From assembly GCA_020634575.1 (NCBI GenBank), contig JACKBM010000013.1, positions 1-64,000 on the forward strand: a stretch of DNA of 64,000 bases, given 5' to 3'. Position 1 is the stretch's first letter; every line of letters begins with the position of its first letter. The notes under the pieces were generated by a model, which saw only the letters and a program-made list of their open reading frames with translations, ran no database searches and had not been told where the DNA came from. The position numbers and the translations under genes are program-made. Positions 16,675-25,774 of the stretch are shown piece by piece. This DNA is from Ardenticatenales bacterium (GTDB taxonomy: Bacteria; Chloroflexota; Anaerolineae; Promineifilales; Promineifilaceae).

Positions 16675-18039
16675 ATGACGACCATGCCCATGCCCACGCT
16701 AACCCGGCCGCCTCTGGCCCGGATGCCCAGAATCAGCTACCAGCAAGTGAACCGGCTGGGTGGCATTCTGGCCTTCCTGCTGGGCTGCTACCGGCAGGAG
16801 GGGCCGATCTTCCGCTTCCGTATGCCGGGCAGCAGCGAGGTTGTCACGGTGATGGCCGGCCTGGAGGCCAACCTGTTTATGAACCGGCAGGGTGGTCACC
16901 ATCTTTCGGCCAGCGCTTTTCGCCTGGAGCAAAATCGGGCTTACGGCGCCAGCAAGACGCTGGTCAGCCTGGATGGCGTTGAGCACCAGGAGCTGCGCCG
17001 CCGGCAGCAGTTCGGCTATTCGCGCCAGATCCTGGAGCGCCAGGTTGGCCGGGCTATCGCCCTCACCGTCGAGGCTGCTCAGCAGTTTCGCTCAGACGAA
17101 CCGTTGCCGGCCCATGATTTTCTGACAAAGCTGGTTGCCGAACAGATTGGCAGCCTTTTTCTCGATTATTCACCCGGCGAGCATACAGACGACCTCGCCT
17201 ATTTTCTGCGCACCGTGGTCCAGACGACTCTGATGCGCACCGAGCCCATGAGCCAGCTGGAGAGCGAGCGCTTCCTGGCGGCCCGGCAACGCAGCTGGGA
17301 TCTGGCCGAGGCCATGTTGGCGGCCCGGCGGGAGAGCACCCCGGCCGATCGCAATCTGCTGGACGACCTGCTGGCCACTCAGGCCGAAGCGTCCGAGCTG
17401 TTGGCCCCGGCCGATCTGCGCATCGCCGCCCTCGGCCCCTACATCGCCGGGCTGGACGCCATTGCCAACAGCTGCAGCTTCATTTTATATGCCCTGCTGG
17501 CCCACACGGCCATTTTGGCGCAGGTCCAGCGAGAGGTTGACGCGCTCTTTGCCGCCGGACCAGTAACGGCCCAGGGGCTACGCGGACTCAAAACGCTGCA
17601 AAAAGTAATCATGGAAAGCCTGCGCCTTTACCCGATTGCGCCGGCGCTGCAGGGGACGGTGACCGCGCCGTTTACCTTTGCCGGTTACGAGATACCGGCC
17701 GGTGAGCCCATCATCGTGGCCGCCGCCGTCACCCATTTTTTGCCTGAGCTATATCCCGACCCGGAAACGTTCGACATCGAGCGCTACAGCCCGGGCCGGC
17801 AGGAACATCGCCAGCCGGGCGCCTTCGCCGCTTACGGCCTCGGCCCGCACAGCTGCCTCGGCGGCAGCCTGGCCGACGCCCAGATGATGCTGACGCTGGC
17901 GACTCTCTTGCATCATTTTGACTTTGCCATGGAACCGGCCGGTTACCAGCTTCGGGTCATTGCCAACCCGCTGCCCTGCCCCAGCCGCGAATTTACGGTG
18001 CGCATCACGCCGCGCCACCCAGCCAAATCTACCGTTTGA
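16675..18039 (+). CDS. cytochrome P450
   Basis: A 454-residue P450. The haem-binding loop AYGLGPHSCLGG near the C-terminus holds the cysteine thiolate, with Tyr in place of the usual first Phe. The K-helix ExxR is ESLR. The I-helix region reads YIAGLDAIANSCSF, where the usual acid-Thr pair is not evident, hinting at unusual oxygen activation. ATG 16675 is preferred over 16651 because AGGTGAAAG lies upstream. It is separated by 8 bases from the first YcaO gene and is therefore co-transcribed with the core maturation genes. Known RiPP P450s hydroxylate or cross-link core side chains, often Trp or Tyr; W121 of the precursor is a plausible target. That target is inference. Confidence 0.92.
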   Translation: MTTMPMPTLTRPPLARMPRISYQQVNRLGGILAFLLGCYRQEGPIFRFRMPGSSEVVTVMAGLEANLFMNRQGGHHLSASAFRLEQNRAYGASKTLVSLDGVEHQELRRRQQFGYSRQILERQVGRAIALTVEAAQQFRSDEPLPAHDFLTKLVAEQIGSLFLDYSPGEHTDDLAYFLRTVVQTTLMRTEPMSQLESERFLAARQRSWDLAEAMLAARRESTPADRNLLDDLLATQAEASELLAPADLRIAALGPYIAGLDAIANSCSFILYALLAHTAILAQVQREVDALFAAGPVTAQGLRGLKTLQKVIMESLRLYPIAPALQGTVTAPFTFAGYEIPAGEPIIVAAAVTHFLPELYPDPETFDIERYSPGRQEHRQPGAFAAYGLGPHSCLGGSLADAQMMLTLATLLHHFDFAMEPAGYQLRVIANPLPCPSREFTVRITPRHPAKSTV

Positions 18040-18047
18040 GGGAACTC

Positions 18048-20300
18048 ATGATCAAGCCGAAATTCAAGGACCATTACCAGGTTGACATCACCGGCGAGGC
18101 CGCCTTTTTGCTGGCTGAGGACAATTACCACATCCTCTCCGGCCGCATCTATCCGAAACTGGCACCCCTGCTGAATGGCCAGCACAGCGTGCCGGCGATC
18201 GTCGGCCAGCTCGCCGGCCAGCTCCCACCAGGTCAGGTCTACGCGGCCATCAAAATGCTGGATGCCGCCGGCCATCTGACCGAAGGTTCCGAGCGTGAGG
18301 CGTCCGCGGCGGACAGCTACTGGCAGGCGCTGGGCGCAGCGCCGGACGAAGCGGAGAAGCAGTTGGCTGACCGGCCGGTCAGCCTGCACACCCTCGGCAG
18401 CGCCGATAGCGCCCCGCTCGCCGCCGCCCTGGCTGCCGGCGGCGCAACTTTCACAGAAGAAGGCTTCCCTATCGTCGTCACCGATGATTATTTGCAGCCG
18501 GAACTGGCCGAACTCAACGCCCGCTTTGTGGCCGCCAATCAGCCCTGGATGCTGGTCAAACTGGTCGGGCGCGTCTTCTGGATCGGGCCGATTTTTGAGC
18601 CGGGCGTGACCGGCTGCTGGGAATGTCTGGCCGACCGCCTCCGTTCCAACCGGCAGGTTGAGCGTTTTGTCCAGAACAAAACCGGCTCCGACAAGCCGCT
18701 ACCGACCTCCCGCCCCTACCTGGCCACAACCGTCGCCATGGCCGCCAACCTGGCCGCCAACGAGGCGCTCAAATGGCTGGTCCAGGGGCAGAACACCGAA
18801 CCACGGCAGCACGGGCTGCTCACCTTTGACACCCAATCAGCCGAGATGACCCGCCACGCCCTGACCCGCCGGCCCCAATGCCCGGCCTGCGGCGATCCGG
18901 CGGCGCGGCAGCGGGAATTTGTCCCGATTACCCTGCAGAGCCAGCCGAAACGCTTTTCCGGCGACGGCGGCCATCGCACCCGCTTCCCGGCGGAGACGGT
19001 CGCGGCCAACCAGCATCACATCAGCCCCATCACCGGCGTGATCACCTCGCTCTATAACATCATCGAGGACGTCAGCGATATTGCCTACAGCTTCACCGCC
19101 GGCCACAACTTCGCCATGATGGCCAACGACGTCAACATCCTGCGCCAGAATTTGCGCGGCCGCAGCGGTGGCAAGGGGATGTCAGCCGAGCAGGCCCGGG
19201 CCAGCGCCATCGGCGAAGCCATTGAACGCTACTCTGCCGTCTTCCGGAACGAGGATGAGCTTCGGCTGCGCGCCAGTTACCAGGATCTTGGTGGACAGGG
19301 GCTGCATCTGCAAAATGAGATCCTCTTTTTCAGCGAAAAACAATACGCCAATCGCTTGCCGTGGAACCGGCAGCAGAAAACGCTCTACCACATGGTGCCC
19401 AATCCCTTTGATGAGAAGATCACCCTGGATTGGTCGCCCATCTGGTCGCTGACCAGCCAGGAAAAACGGTACATCCCAACCTCCTACTGCTATTACGGCC
19501 ACCCGGAGCTGCACCATCATTTTTCCGGCGCGGACAGCAACGGCAGCGCCGCCGGCAACTCGCTGGAAGAAGCGATTTTCCAGGGCTTCCTGGAAGTTGT
19601 AGAGCGGGATGCGATCGCGCTCTGGTGGTACAACCGGCTGGACCGGCCGGGGGTTGACCTGACCAGCTTCGGCATTACGCCGTACGTGCGCAAACTGACC
19701 GAATTTTACGGCTCCATCGGCCGCGAGCTGTGGGTGATCGACATCACCTCCGACCTGAACATCCCGACCTTTGCCGCCATTTCGCGCCGGCTCAATCGGG
19801 ACGTGGAAGACATCATCATCGGCTGCGGCGCCCACCTGGATCCGAAGATCGCGGTGCTGCGGGCGCTGACCGAGATGAACCAGTTCCTCTTCCCCGTCCT
19901 GCACGATGACGCCGAAGGCAAGACGATTTACCGGACGGACGAATGGGAAGCGATCGACTGGTTCCAGCGGGCCAAACTGGCTGAGCAGCCTTACCTGGCT
20001 CCGGCTGCCAGCCTGCCCTTGCGCGCGGCCAGCGATTTCCCCAAACAGCATCATCCCGACCTGCGCGATGATATCGAGCATTGTGTGGCTATCGCTCAGA
20101 AGGCCGGCCTTGAGGTCTTTGTGCTGGATCAGACCCGGGCCGATGTGGGCTTCCCGGTTTGCAAGGTGATTGTGCCCGGTCTGCGCCATTTCTGGCGGCG
20201 GCTGGGGCCGGGCCGGCTGTACGACGTGCCGGTCGCTCAGGGCTGGCTGCAGAAGCCGGTCGCCGAAGATGAGATGAATCCATTCTCCATGTTCTTCTAG
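18048..20300 (+). CDS. TOMM cyclodehydratase, SagC-YcaO fusion (copy 1)
   Basis: A 750-residue fused azoline synthetase. Residues 1-80 form the winged-helix leader-binding (RRE-like) part of the SagC/E1-like half. The zinc tetra-Cys is C190, C193, C278 and C281 (CWEC and CPAC). The YcaO domain starts near residue 323 (HHISPITGV) with the ATP-site helices SGGKGMSAEQARASAIGEAIERY and EAIFQGFLEVVERDA. It should activate core amide bonds with ATP and cyclise Cys to thiazoline. The C-terminus is EDEMNPFSMFF and lacks the PxPxP tail of many TOMM YcaO enzymes. ATG 18048 is preceded by GAGGGA; a TTG four codons upstream is less likely. It shares its layout throughout with copy 2. Confidence 0.93.
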   Translation: MIKPKFKDHYQVDITGEAAFLLAEDNYHILSGRIYPKLAPLLNGQHSVPAIVGQLAGQLPPGQVYAAIKMLDAAGHLTEGSEREASAADSYWQALGAAPDEAEKQLADRPVSLHTLGSADSAPLAAALAAGGATFTEEGFPIVVTDDYLQPELAELNARFVAANQPWMLVKLVGRVFWIGPIFEPGVTGCWECLADRLRSNRQVERFVQNKTGSDKPLPTSRPYLATTVAMAANLAANEALKWLVQGQNTEPRQHGLLTFDTQSAEMTRHALTRRPQCPACGDPAARQREFVPITLQSQPKRFSGDGGHRTRFPAETVAANQHHISPITGVITSLYNIIEDVSDIAYSFTAGHNFAMMANDVNILRQNLRGRSGGKGMSAEQARASAIGEAIERYSAVFRNEDELRLRASYQDLGGQGLHLQNEILFFSEKQYANRLPWNRQQKTLYHMVPNPFDEKITLDWSPIWSLTSQEKRYIPTSYCYYGHPELHHHFSGADSNGSAAGNSLEEAIFQGFLEVVERDAIALWWYNRLDRPGVDLTSFGITPYVRKLTEFYGSIGRELWVIDITSDLNIPTFAAISRRLNRDVEDIIIGCGAHLDPKIAVLRALTEMNQFLFPVLHDDAEGKTIYRTDEWEAIDWFQRAKLAEQPYLAPAASLPLRAASDFPKQHHPDLRDDIEHCVAIAQKAGLEVFVLDQTRADVGFPVCKVIVPGLRHFWRRLGPGRLYDVPVAQGWLQKPVAEDEMNPFSMFF

Positions 20301-20327
20301 AACTGATGGTGCCAGAAAGGAGCAACC

Positions 20328-21740
20328 ATGGCTGTCCAAACCAGAATTCAAACGGAACTCAAGCTCTCCTTCCGGCCGGATATCCGGTTCACCAGTGAGG
20401 GTGAGGGCACCGGCCGGTTACAGGGTGAGCAATTCGACCTCCCCTTCCGCAAGCTCTCAGCCGGCCTGCAAGCCGTGATCGCCCAGATGTGCGGCCCGGG
20501 CGCCACCGAAGCGGAGTTAAAAGATCTCATCAGCCAGCATGATGGCCCGATGGCTACCATGTTCCTCTACCAATACCTGAGCCGGCTGGCGGCCATCGTC
20601 TGCCACACGGTGACGCTGGCGGGACAACCGCTGGCCACCGTCGTGCCGCTGCTGTTCCCCTCGCCTTATCGCTTCCAGGCGGACGCGGCGGCAGCCCAGG
20701 CGCATTACCGCCTCTCCCGCTTTGCCTACCAGCGGCGCGATGGTGAGATGACCATTCTGGAGAGCCCGCGGGGCTATGCGAAGGTGATTTTACATGATGA
20801 GCTGGCCGGCCGGCTGCTCCACGGTCTGACGGCGCCACTCACGGCCGCCGAGCTGGCTGAAGCGGACGAGCGCCTGGACGAAACAGCCGCCCTCGCCTTC
20901 CTCAACCTGCTCCACAACGGCGCCATGCTGGAAGACCCGGCTGAAAGCGAGGACCCGGCCCTGGCCCAGTGGGATTTTCATGATCTGCTCTTCCACAGCC
21001 GCAGCCGGTTGGGCCGGCACAATTACCCGTATGGGGGGACCGGCCGGTCCCAGGGGATCTTCGAGCCGCTGCCCGCCGTCAAGCCGGCCGCCACAGCGCA
21101 GCCTATCCCTCTTTACAAGCCGGCCGACGACACCCCATCCAAACCATTGGCCACCGTCATGGCCGAGCGGCGCTCCATTCGCAGCTACAGCGAGACGCCG
21201 ATTGCTGCGGCGCAGTTGGGCGAGTTTCTATACCGGGTGGCCCGGGTCAAGACAATTTTTGGCGGCGGCCCGGGTGAAGAAGAATTGAGTCAGCGGCCGT
21301 ATCCGGCCGGTGGCTCCATCTACGAACTGGAGATTTACCCGGTCATCGGCCATTGTGAGGGGCTGGAGAACGGCCTATACCATTACGACCCGCTACAGCA
21401 CGCGCTGCACAAACTGGCTGGCGAGAGCGCCGAGGTTAAGACCTTACTGCAACTGAGCTGGTTTACCGGCAGCCGCCAATCCCCGCCCCAGGTCTGCCTG
21501 GCCATCACGGCCCGCTTCCAGCGGCTGCAGTGGAAATATGAATCGATGGCCTACGCCCTGATCCTGAAAAACGTCGGCGTGTTGATGCAGACGATGTACC
21601 TGGTGGCGGCCGATATGGGGCTGGCCCCCTGCGCCCTGGGCGGCGGCCACAGCGACCTGTTCGCCAAAGCGGCCGGCCTTGATTACTACAGCGAAAGCAC
21701 CGTGGGCGAGTTCCTCCTGGGTCGCCCCGCCGCCGAATAA
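20328..21740 (+). CDS. SagB-type azoline dehydrogenase (FMN)
   Basis: A 470-residue protein with an N-terminal winged-helix-like region (about 1-240) and a C-terminal nitroreductase-fold domain. Visible family features are ERRSIRSYSETPI at the start of the FMN domain, PYPAGGSIYELEIYPV, and LQWKYESMAYALILKNVG followed by MGLAPCALGGG. The adjacent Lys-Tyr corresponds in position to the pair important in characterised SagB dehydrogenases. It should oxidise thiazolines made by the flanking YcaO proteins to thiazoles, with FMN passing electrons to oxygen. ATG 20328 follows AAAGGAG. It lies 27 bases after copy 1 and 10 before copy 2 of the cyclodehydratase. Confidence 0.92.
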   Translation: MAVQTRIQTELKLSFRPDIRFTSEGEGTGRLQGEQFDLPFRKLSAGLQAVIAQMCGPGATEAELKDLISQHDGPMATMFLYQYLSRLAAIVCHTVTLAGQPLATVVPLLFPSPYRFQADAAAAQAHYRLSRFAYQRRDGEMTILESPRGYAKVILHDELAGRLLHGLTAPLTAAELAEADERLDETAALAFLNLLHNGAMLEDPAESEDPALAQWDFHDLLFHSRSRLGRHNYPYGGTGRSQGIFEPLPAVKPAATAQPIPLYKPADDTPSKPLATVMAERRSIRSYSETPIAAAQLGEFLYRVARVKTIFGGGPGEEELSQRPYPAGGSIYELEIYPVIGHCEGLENGLYHYDPLQHALHKLAGESAEVKTLLQLSWFTGSRQSPPQVCLAITARFQRLQWKYESMAYALILKNVGVLMQTMYLVAADMGLAPCALGGGHSDLFAKAAGLDYYSESTVGEFLLGRPAAE

Positions 21741-21750
21741 GGAAAGTACC

Positions 21751-24000
21751 GTGATTGAAAAGCCACGTCTCAAAGATTTTTACCATGTCGAGATCATCGA
21801 GCCGGACCATGTCTTCCTCCTGACCGAAGACCGGCACAATGTGCTGACCGGCCAACTTTATAGCCAGCTTATCCCGCTGCTCAACGGCCAGCATACGGTG
21901 CCGGAGATCGTCGGCAAGCTGTCCGACAAGATCAACCCGGCCCAGGTTTACTTTGCCCTCAATCGGCTGGGCAAAAAAGGGTATCTGACTGACTCCTCCA
22001 ATGGCTTACCGGTCCATGAGGCGGCTTACTGGCAACAGTATGGCGCCACTTCCGGTTACGCCGTTAGCCGGCGACGGCAACAGCAAGTCAGCCTGCGCGC
22101 CATTGGCGACGTAACGCTGGCGCCGCTGCTGGATGCCCTGGCGCAGCAGGGCATCCAGGTCGCCGACGAAGGCGATCTGCAGGTCGTGGTAGTGGATGAT
22201 TATTTGCGGCCGGAACTGGCAATGCTCAACCAGGAAATGCTGGCAGCGGGCAAGCCGTGGCTGCTGGTCAAGCTGGTCGGTATGACCCCCTGGATTGGGC
22301 CCTATTTCCGGCCGGGTGAGACCGCCTGCTGGGCCTGCCTGGAGCAGCGGCTGGCCGGCAATCGCCAGGTGGAAGCGTACCTGCAGCAAAACCGGGAAAG
22401 CGACGAGCCAATCATCACCTCGCGGGGTGCGCTGGCGACCAGCCAGGGGTTCGCGGCCAACCTGGCCGCCACCGAGATCATGCGCTGGATCGTGACCGGG
22501 CAAATGAGCGCCCTGAGCGGCCTTATCATGACCTGGAACAGCAAGAGCAATGAGATCGTCCGCCACCAGGTCAGCCAGCGGCCGCAATGCCCGGTCTGCG
22601 GCGACCCGACGCTGGCCCTCGAGGCCGGCCCCATTGAACTGACGACGCGGCCCAAGGCAAGCCGGAGTGGCGCCGTCCACCAGAGCCTGACTGCTGAAGA
22701 AGCGCTGGCCAAACTGGACCACCACATCAGCCCGATTTCCGGCGTGGTGACCTGGCTGGAGGATACAACCGAGAAAGAAAATGGGCTGAGCTACACCACC
22801 GTGGCCGGTCACAGCTTCCCGTTGATCCAGAACAACCTGCGCTGGCTGCAGCGCAATTTACGCTCCCACACCGGCGGCAAGGGGCGCACGCTGGCCCAGG
22901 CCAAGATGAGCGCCATGGGCGAGGCGATTGAGCGCTATGCCTCTGTTTATCGGGGCGACGAGCCGATCGTCAAGGGCAGCCTGAATAGCCTGGGCGACGA
23001 GGCGCTGGATATTCGCAGCAACCTCCATTTCAGCCCGAGCCAATACGCTGACCGCTGGCGCTGGAACAACAACCTGGTGAACCCGATTCACCTTGTTCCT
23101 AACCCGTTCGACCCTGACCTGCGCATCGATTGGGCGCCGGCCTGGTCGCTGAGTGCCAACCGGCAACGGTTGTTACCGGCCGCTTACTGCTACTTCGGCC
23201 ATCCTGACATCAACAACCATTTCTTCTGCTCCAGTGACAGCAACGGCGTTGCCGCCGGCAGCACGCGCGAAGAGGCGATCCTGCAAGGGTTTATGGAGCT
23301 GATTGAGCGGGATGCCGTTGGCATCTGGTGGTTCAATGAGCTGCAGCGGCCGGCCGTGGCCGTTGACTCCTTTGACCTGCCCTACCTGAACGCATTGCGT
23401 GCCCATTATGGCGAGCTGAACCGGGAATTCTGGGTGCTGGACATCACCAATGACACCGGCATCACCACCTTCGCCGCCGTCTCCAGGCGGGTGGATGAAG
23501 GGCCGGAGGATATCCTGGTGGGCTTTGGCTCCGGGCTGACGGCTGAGGCGGCGCTGATGGGCGCGGTTACCGAGCTGAACCAGTTCCTGCCGGCTGTCTC
23601 CAAGCTCAACGCTCGTGGGGAGCGCGCCTACGAATGGCCTACCCCGGACGCCGCCCAATGGTGGCGCGAGGTCACCGTGGCGGCCAAACCGTTCCTGCTG
23701 CCGGACAGCAGCGCCCCTGCCCGCCGGGCCGACCAGTTTGCCAACCTGGCGACAACTGATGTGCGCGATGACATCCACGTTTGCGTCGCGCAGATGAGCA
23801 AGCTCGGGCTGGAAACCATCGTCCAGGATCTGACCCGGCCGGATATCGAGCTCAATGTCTGCCGCGTGGTTGTACCGGGGCTGCGCCATTTCTGGCGCCG
23901 GCTGGGCGCCGGCCGCCTTTACGATGTGCCGGTCCAGCTCGGCTGGCTGCCGGCCGCCAAAAGCGAAGCTGAACTGAATGAATGGTCCCTGTTTTTCTAG
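21751..24000 (+). CDS. TOMM cyclodehydratase, SagC-YcaO fusion (copy 2)
   Basis: A 749-residue paralogue of copy 1 with the same architecture: leader-binding winged helix (IEKPRLKDFYHVEIIEPDHV), zinc pairs CWAC and CPVC, YcaO start HHISPISGVV, and the ATP helices TGGKGRTLAQAKMSAMGEAIERY and EAILQGFMELIERDA. The C-terminus is ELNEWSLFF, again without PxPxP. The start is GTG 21751 with AAGGA seven bases before it; upstream in-frame sequence lies inside the SagB gene. All ATP and zinc residues seem intact, so both copies look active. Two full cyclodehydratases for one ten-Cys core suggest division of labour over positions or residues (Cys versus Ser/Thr), or a heteromeric synthetase. This is inference. 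Confidence 0.93.
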   Translation: MIEKPRLKDFYHVEIIEPDHVFLLTEDRHNVLTGQLYSQLIPLLNGQHTVPEIVGKLSDKINPAQVYFALNRLGKKGYLTDSSNGLPVHEAAYWQQYGATSGYAVSRRRQQQVSLRAIGDVTLAPLLDALAQQGIQVADEGDLQVVVVDDYLRPELAMLNQEMLAAGKPWLLVKLVGMTPWIGPYFRPGETACWACLEQRLAGNRQVEAYLQQNRESDEPIITSRGALATSQGFAANLAATEIMRWIVTGQMSALSGLIMTWNSKSNEIVRHQVSQRPQCPVCGDPTLALEAGPIELTTRPKASRSGAVHQSLTAEEALAKLDHHISPISGVVTWLEDTTEKENGLSYTTVAGHSFPLIQNNLRWLQRNLRSHTGGKGRTLAQAKMSAMGEAIERYASVYRGDEPIVKGSLNSLGDEALDIRSNLHFSPSQYADRWRWNNNLVNPIHLVPNPFDPDLRIDWAPAWSLSANRQRLLPAAYCYFGHPDINNHFFCSSDSNGVAAGSTREEAILQGFMELIERDAVGIWWFNELQRPAVAVDSFDLPYLNALRAHYGELNREFWVLDITNDTGITTFAAVSRRVDEGPEDILVGFGSGLTAEAALMGAVTELNQFLPAVSKLNARGERAYEWPTPDAAQWWREVTVAAKPFLLPDSSAPARRADQFANLATTDVRDDIHVCVAQMSKLGLETIVQDLTRPDIELNVCRVVVPGLRHFWRRLGAGRLYDVPVQLGWLPAAKSEAELNEWSLFF

Positions 24001-24020
24001 GACCAAAGCAGGAGTTAGGC

Positions 24021-25712
24021 ATGACAACATTTTCACCTCTTGACTTGCTGACTGTCTCGACCGATGAGCAGCTTGTCCTGCGTAGCCTGAACAAACAGCC
24101 AGGACAGACCATTCCGGAAATTGCCGCCGCGACCAAGCTGGGGCAGCCGGAAGTGGCCGTCGCCCTGGACCAATTGCTGGAAGATGGCCGCGTCGTGGAA
24201 CAGTTGCAGGCTGGGCGCCGCGTCTTTTCTGTTCGCTTTGGCCAGGCCGCGCGCACCCAGGTGCGCAATATGCCGGACGCGCTGATGGCGATCTTCGCCG
24301 AGGCGCCGGAAACGTTTCTGGAAGAGGTGCCGGCAACAGCGAGCTTAAGCGCCGAAGAGCGCCAGGAGTTGTTGGCCGCGGCAAGAGAGAAAAAGCTGCT
24401 GATCGATGAGATTTTTGCCTGGCAGGGCAAGGAGCTCAACTACGTCGGCGTAGTCAAAACCGGCCTGCTGCGGCGCACCGATCTGCAGAGCAACAACCTG
24501 GGCGACCAGACATTGGGCTTCATCAACCGCTGCGAATGGCTGGGGCTGGTGGAGATGCTGGGCAACGCCGCCTGCCATGAAACGTTGACCGCAGCCGCCG
24601 ATACGGAGCTACTACTCTGGCGGCGGCGCGATTTTATGCGCCTGTTGGAGAAAATGCCCCGATTGGGGATCGCGATCGGCCGGTTGCTGGGCCAGGAGCT
24701 GGTGGAGCAGCGTCACTTCTCCCGGCATGGCAACAGCCGGCTGTGGGTGGTCGACGGTATCCAGCGGCAGGTCGGGGTGACCACCATCGCCAACCGGCTT
24801 TCGCAACTGGTGGCCATGGACACGGTCACGGCCAACACGCGCGTCATCCTCTGGCACGCCAACGGCACCCCCAGCGATATGCTGGCCTATTTTAATGTCG
24901 ATGCCAACCGGCTGCGCCAATCTGAGCAAGGCCAGGAGTTGCTGCTTCAGCTCAGAAATGGGCCAGACCTGTTATTACAGACTGGCGACGGCGATCTGCC
25001 ACCGCCGGTACAGCTGGAGCTGCTGCTGAACCGGCTGCGCCGGCAATATGATTACATCATTGCCGATACGGGCACAGAGCTGGATGCGGAGCTGATGTTG
25101 CGGCTGCGCGGCCAGGCGGATGTGCTAATCACCATCACCTGTGACGAGGAAGGCTCCCAGCAGGTGCGGGAGCGCTGGCAGCAGCTCAAACAGTTTACGT
25201 CGGCCGGCCAGCAACGTTTCCTGGTGCTGAATCAGGCGGAGGCTGATAGCCAGCAGGCGACCAACTTCCACATGGTGCTGCCGTATGAGGCGGAGCTGCC
25301 GCAAGCGCTGAATGGGGGCCATTTCTTTATCGAATCAGCCGGCAAGACCCCCATTGGCGAAGCGCTGGCCGAGTTGTACCGGCGCCTCTCGCTGACCCAC
25401 TCCATCGGCATATTTATTCCGTCCACCCTGGACGTTAATGTGACCGTGGACAATGGCGAGCAGGTGCAATCCGCGCTGGCCTTTCTGGGCAAAGTGTTTG
25501 GCGGGGCGACAAGCAGCAACGCCGAGGGTGTGTGGCAGAGCAACGAAGGCAGTCTGGTCACTGAGCAGGTCACCATCGTGCGCACCTTTGTCTCACAGAG
25601 CGCCCTGAACACCCATCTGGATGAGGTGCTGGAATTTGCCAAGATCATCAAGAGAGAGATGGGCCAGGAAGCGGTCGCCCTGGATATCGACAACCAGTTG
25701 GTCCTGGTTTAG
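24021..25712 (+). CDS. winged-helix / cNMP-like / degenerate ParA-like protein
   Basis: A 563-residue multidomain protein. Residues about 5-75 look like a MarR-type winged helix (QLVLRSLNKQPGQTIPEIAAATKLGQPEVAVALDQLLEDG). A second part around 130-225 resembles a cyclic-nucleotide-binding barrel (LNYVGVVKTGLLRRTDL through LLLWRRRDFMRLLEKMP). From about residue 240 it follows a ParA/MinD fold, with DYIIADTGTELDAELMLRL and VLITITCDEEG. The expected P-loop reads GIQRQVGVTT, lacking the GGxGKT core, so it is probably inactive as an ATPase. It lies 62 bases before an intact MinD-like ATPase, and the pair could form a mixed complex. A regulatory or localisation role in the RiPP pathway is possible; I do not recognise a characterised family. 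Confidence 0.6.
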   Translation: MTTFSPLDLLTVSTDEQLVLRSLNKQPGQTIPEIAAATKLGQPEVAVALDQLLEDGRVVEQLQAGRRVFSVRFGQAARTQVRNMPDALMAIFAEAPETFLEEVPATASLSAEERQELLAAAREKKLLIDEIFAWQGKELNYVGVVKTGLLRRTDLQSNNLGDQTLGFINRCEWLGLVEMLGNAACHETLTAAADTELLLWRRRDFMRLLEKMPRLGIAIGRLLGQELVEQRHFSRHGNSRLWVVDGIQRQVGVTTIANRLSQLVAMDTVTANTRVILWHANGTPSDMLAYFNVDANRLRQSEQGQELLLQLRNGPDLLLQTGDGDLPPPVQLELLLNRLRRQYDYIIADTGTELDAELMLRLRGQADVLITITCDEEGSQQVRERWQQLKQFTSAGQQRFLVLNQAEADSQQATNFHMVLPYEAELPQALNGGHFFIESAGKTPIGEALAELYRRLSLTHSIGIFIPSTLDVNVTVDNGEQVQSALAFLGKVFGGATSSNAEGVWQSNEGSLVTEQVTIVRTFVSQSALNTHLDEVLEFAKIIKREMGQEAVALDIDNQLVLV

Positions 25713-25774
25713 GACCAGCACAGCGCCAGCCCATCGCAGTAGAGAAGCTAGAGTTTGATTTAGGGAGAACAGAC

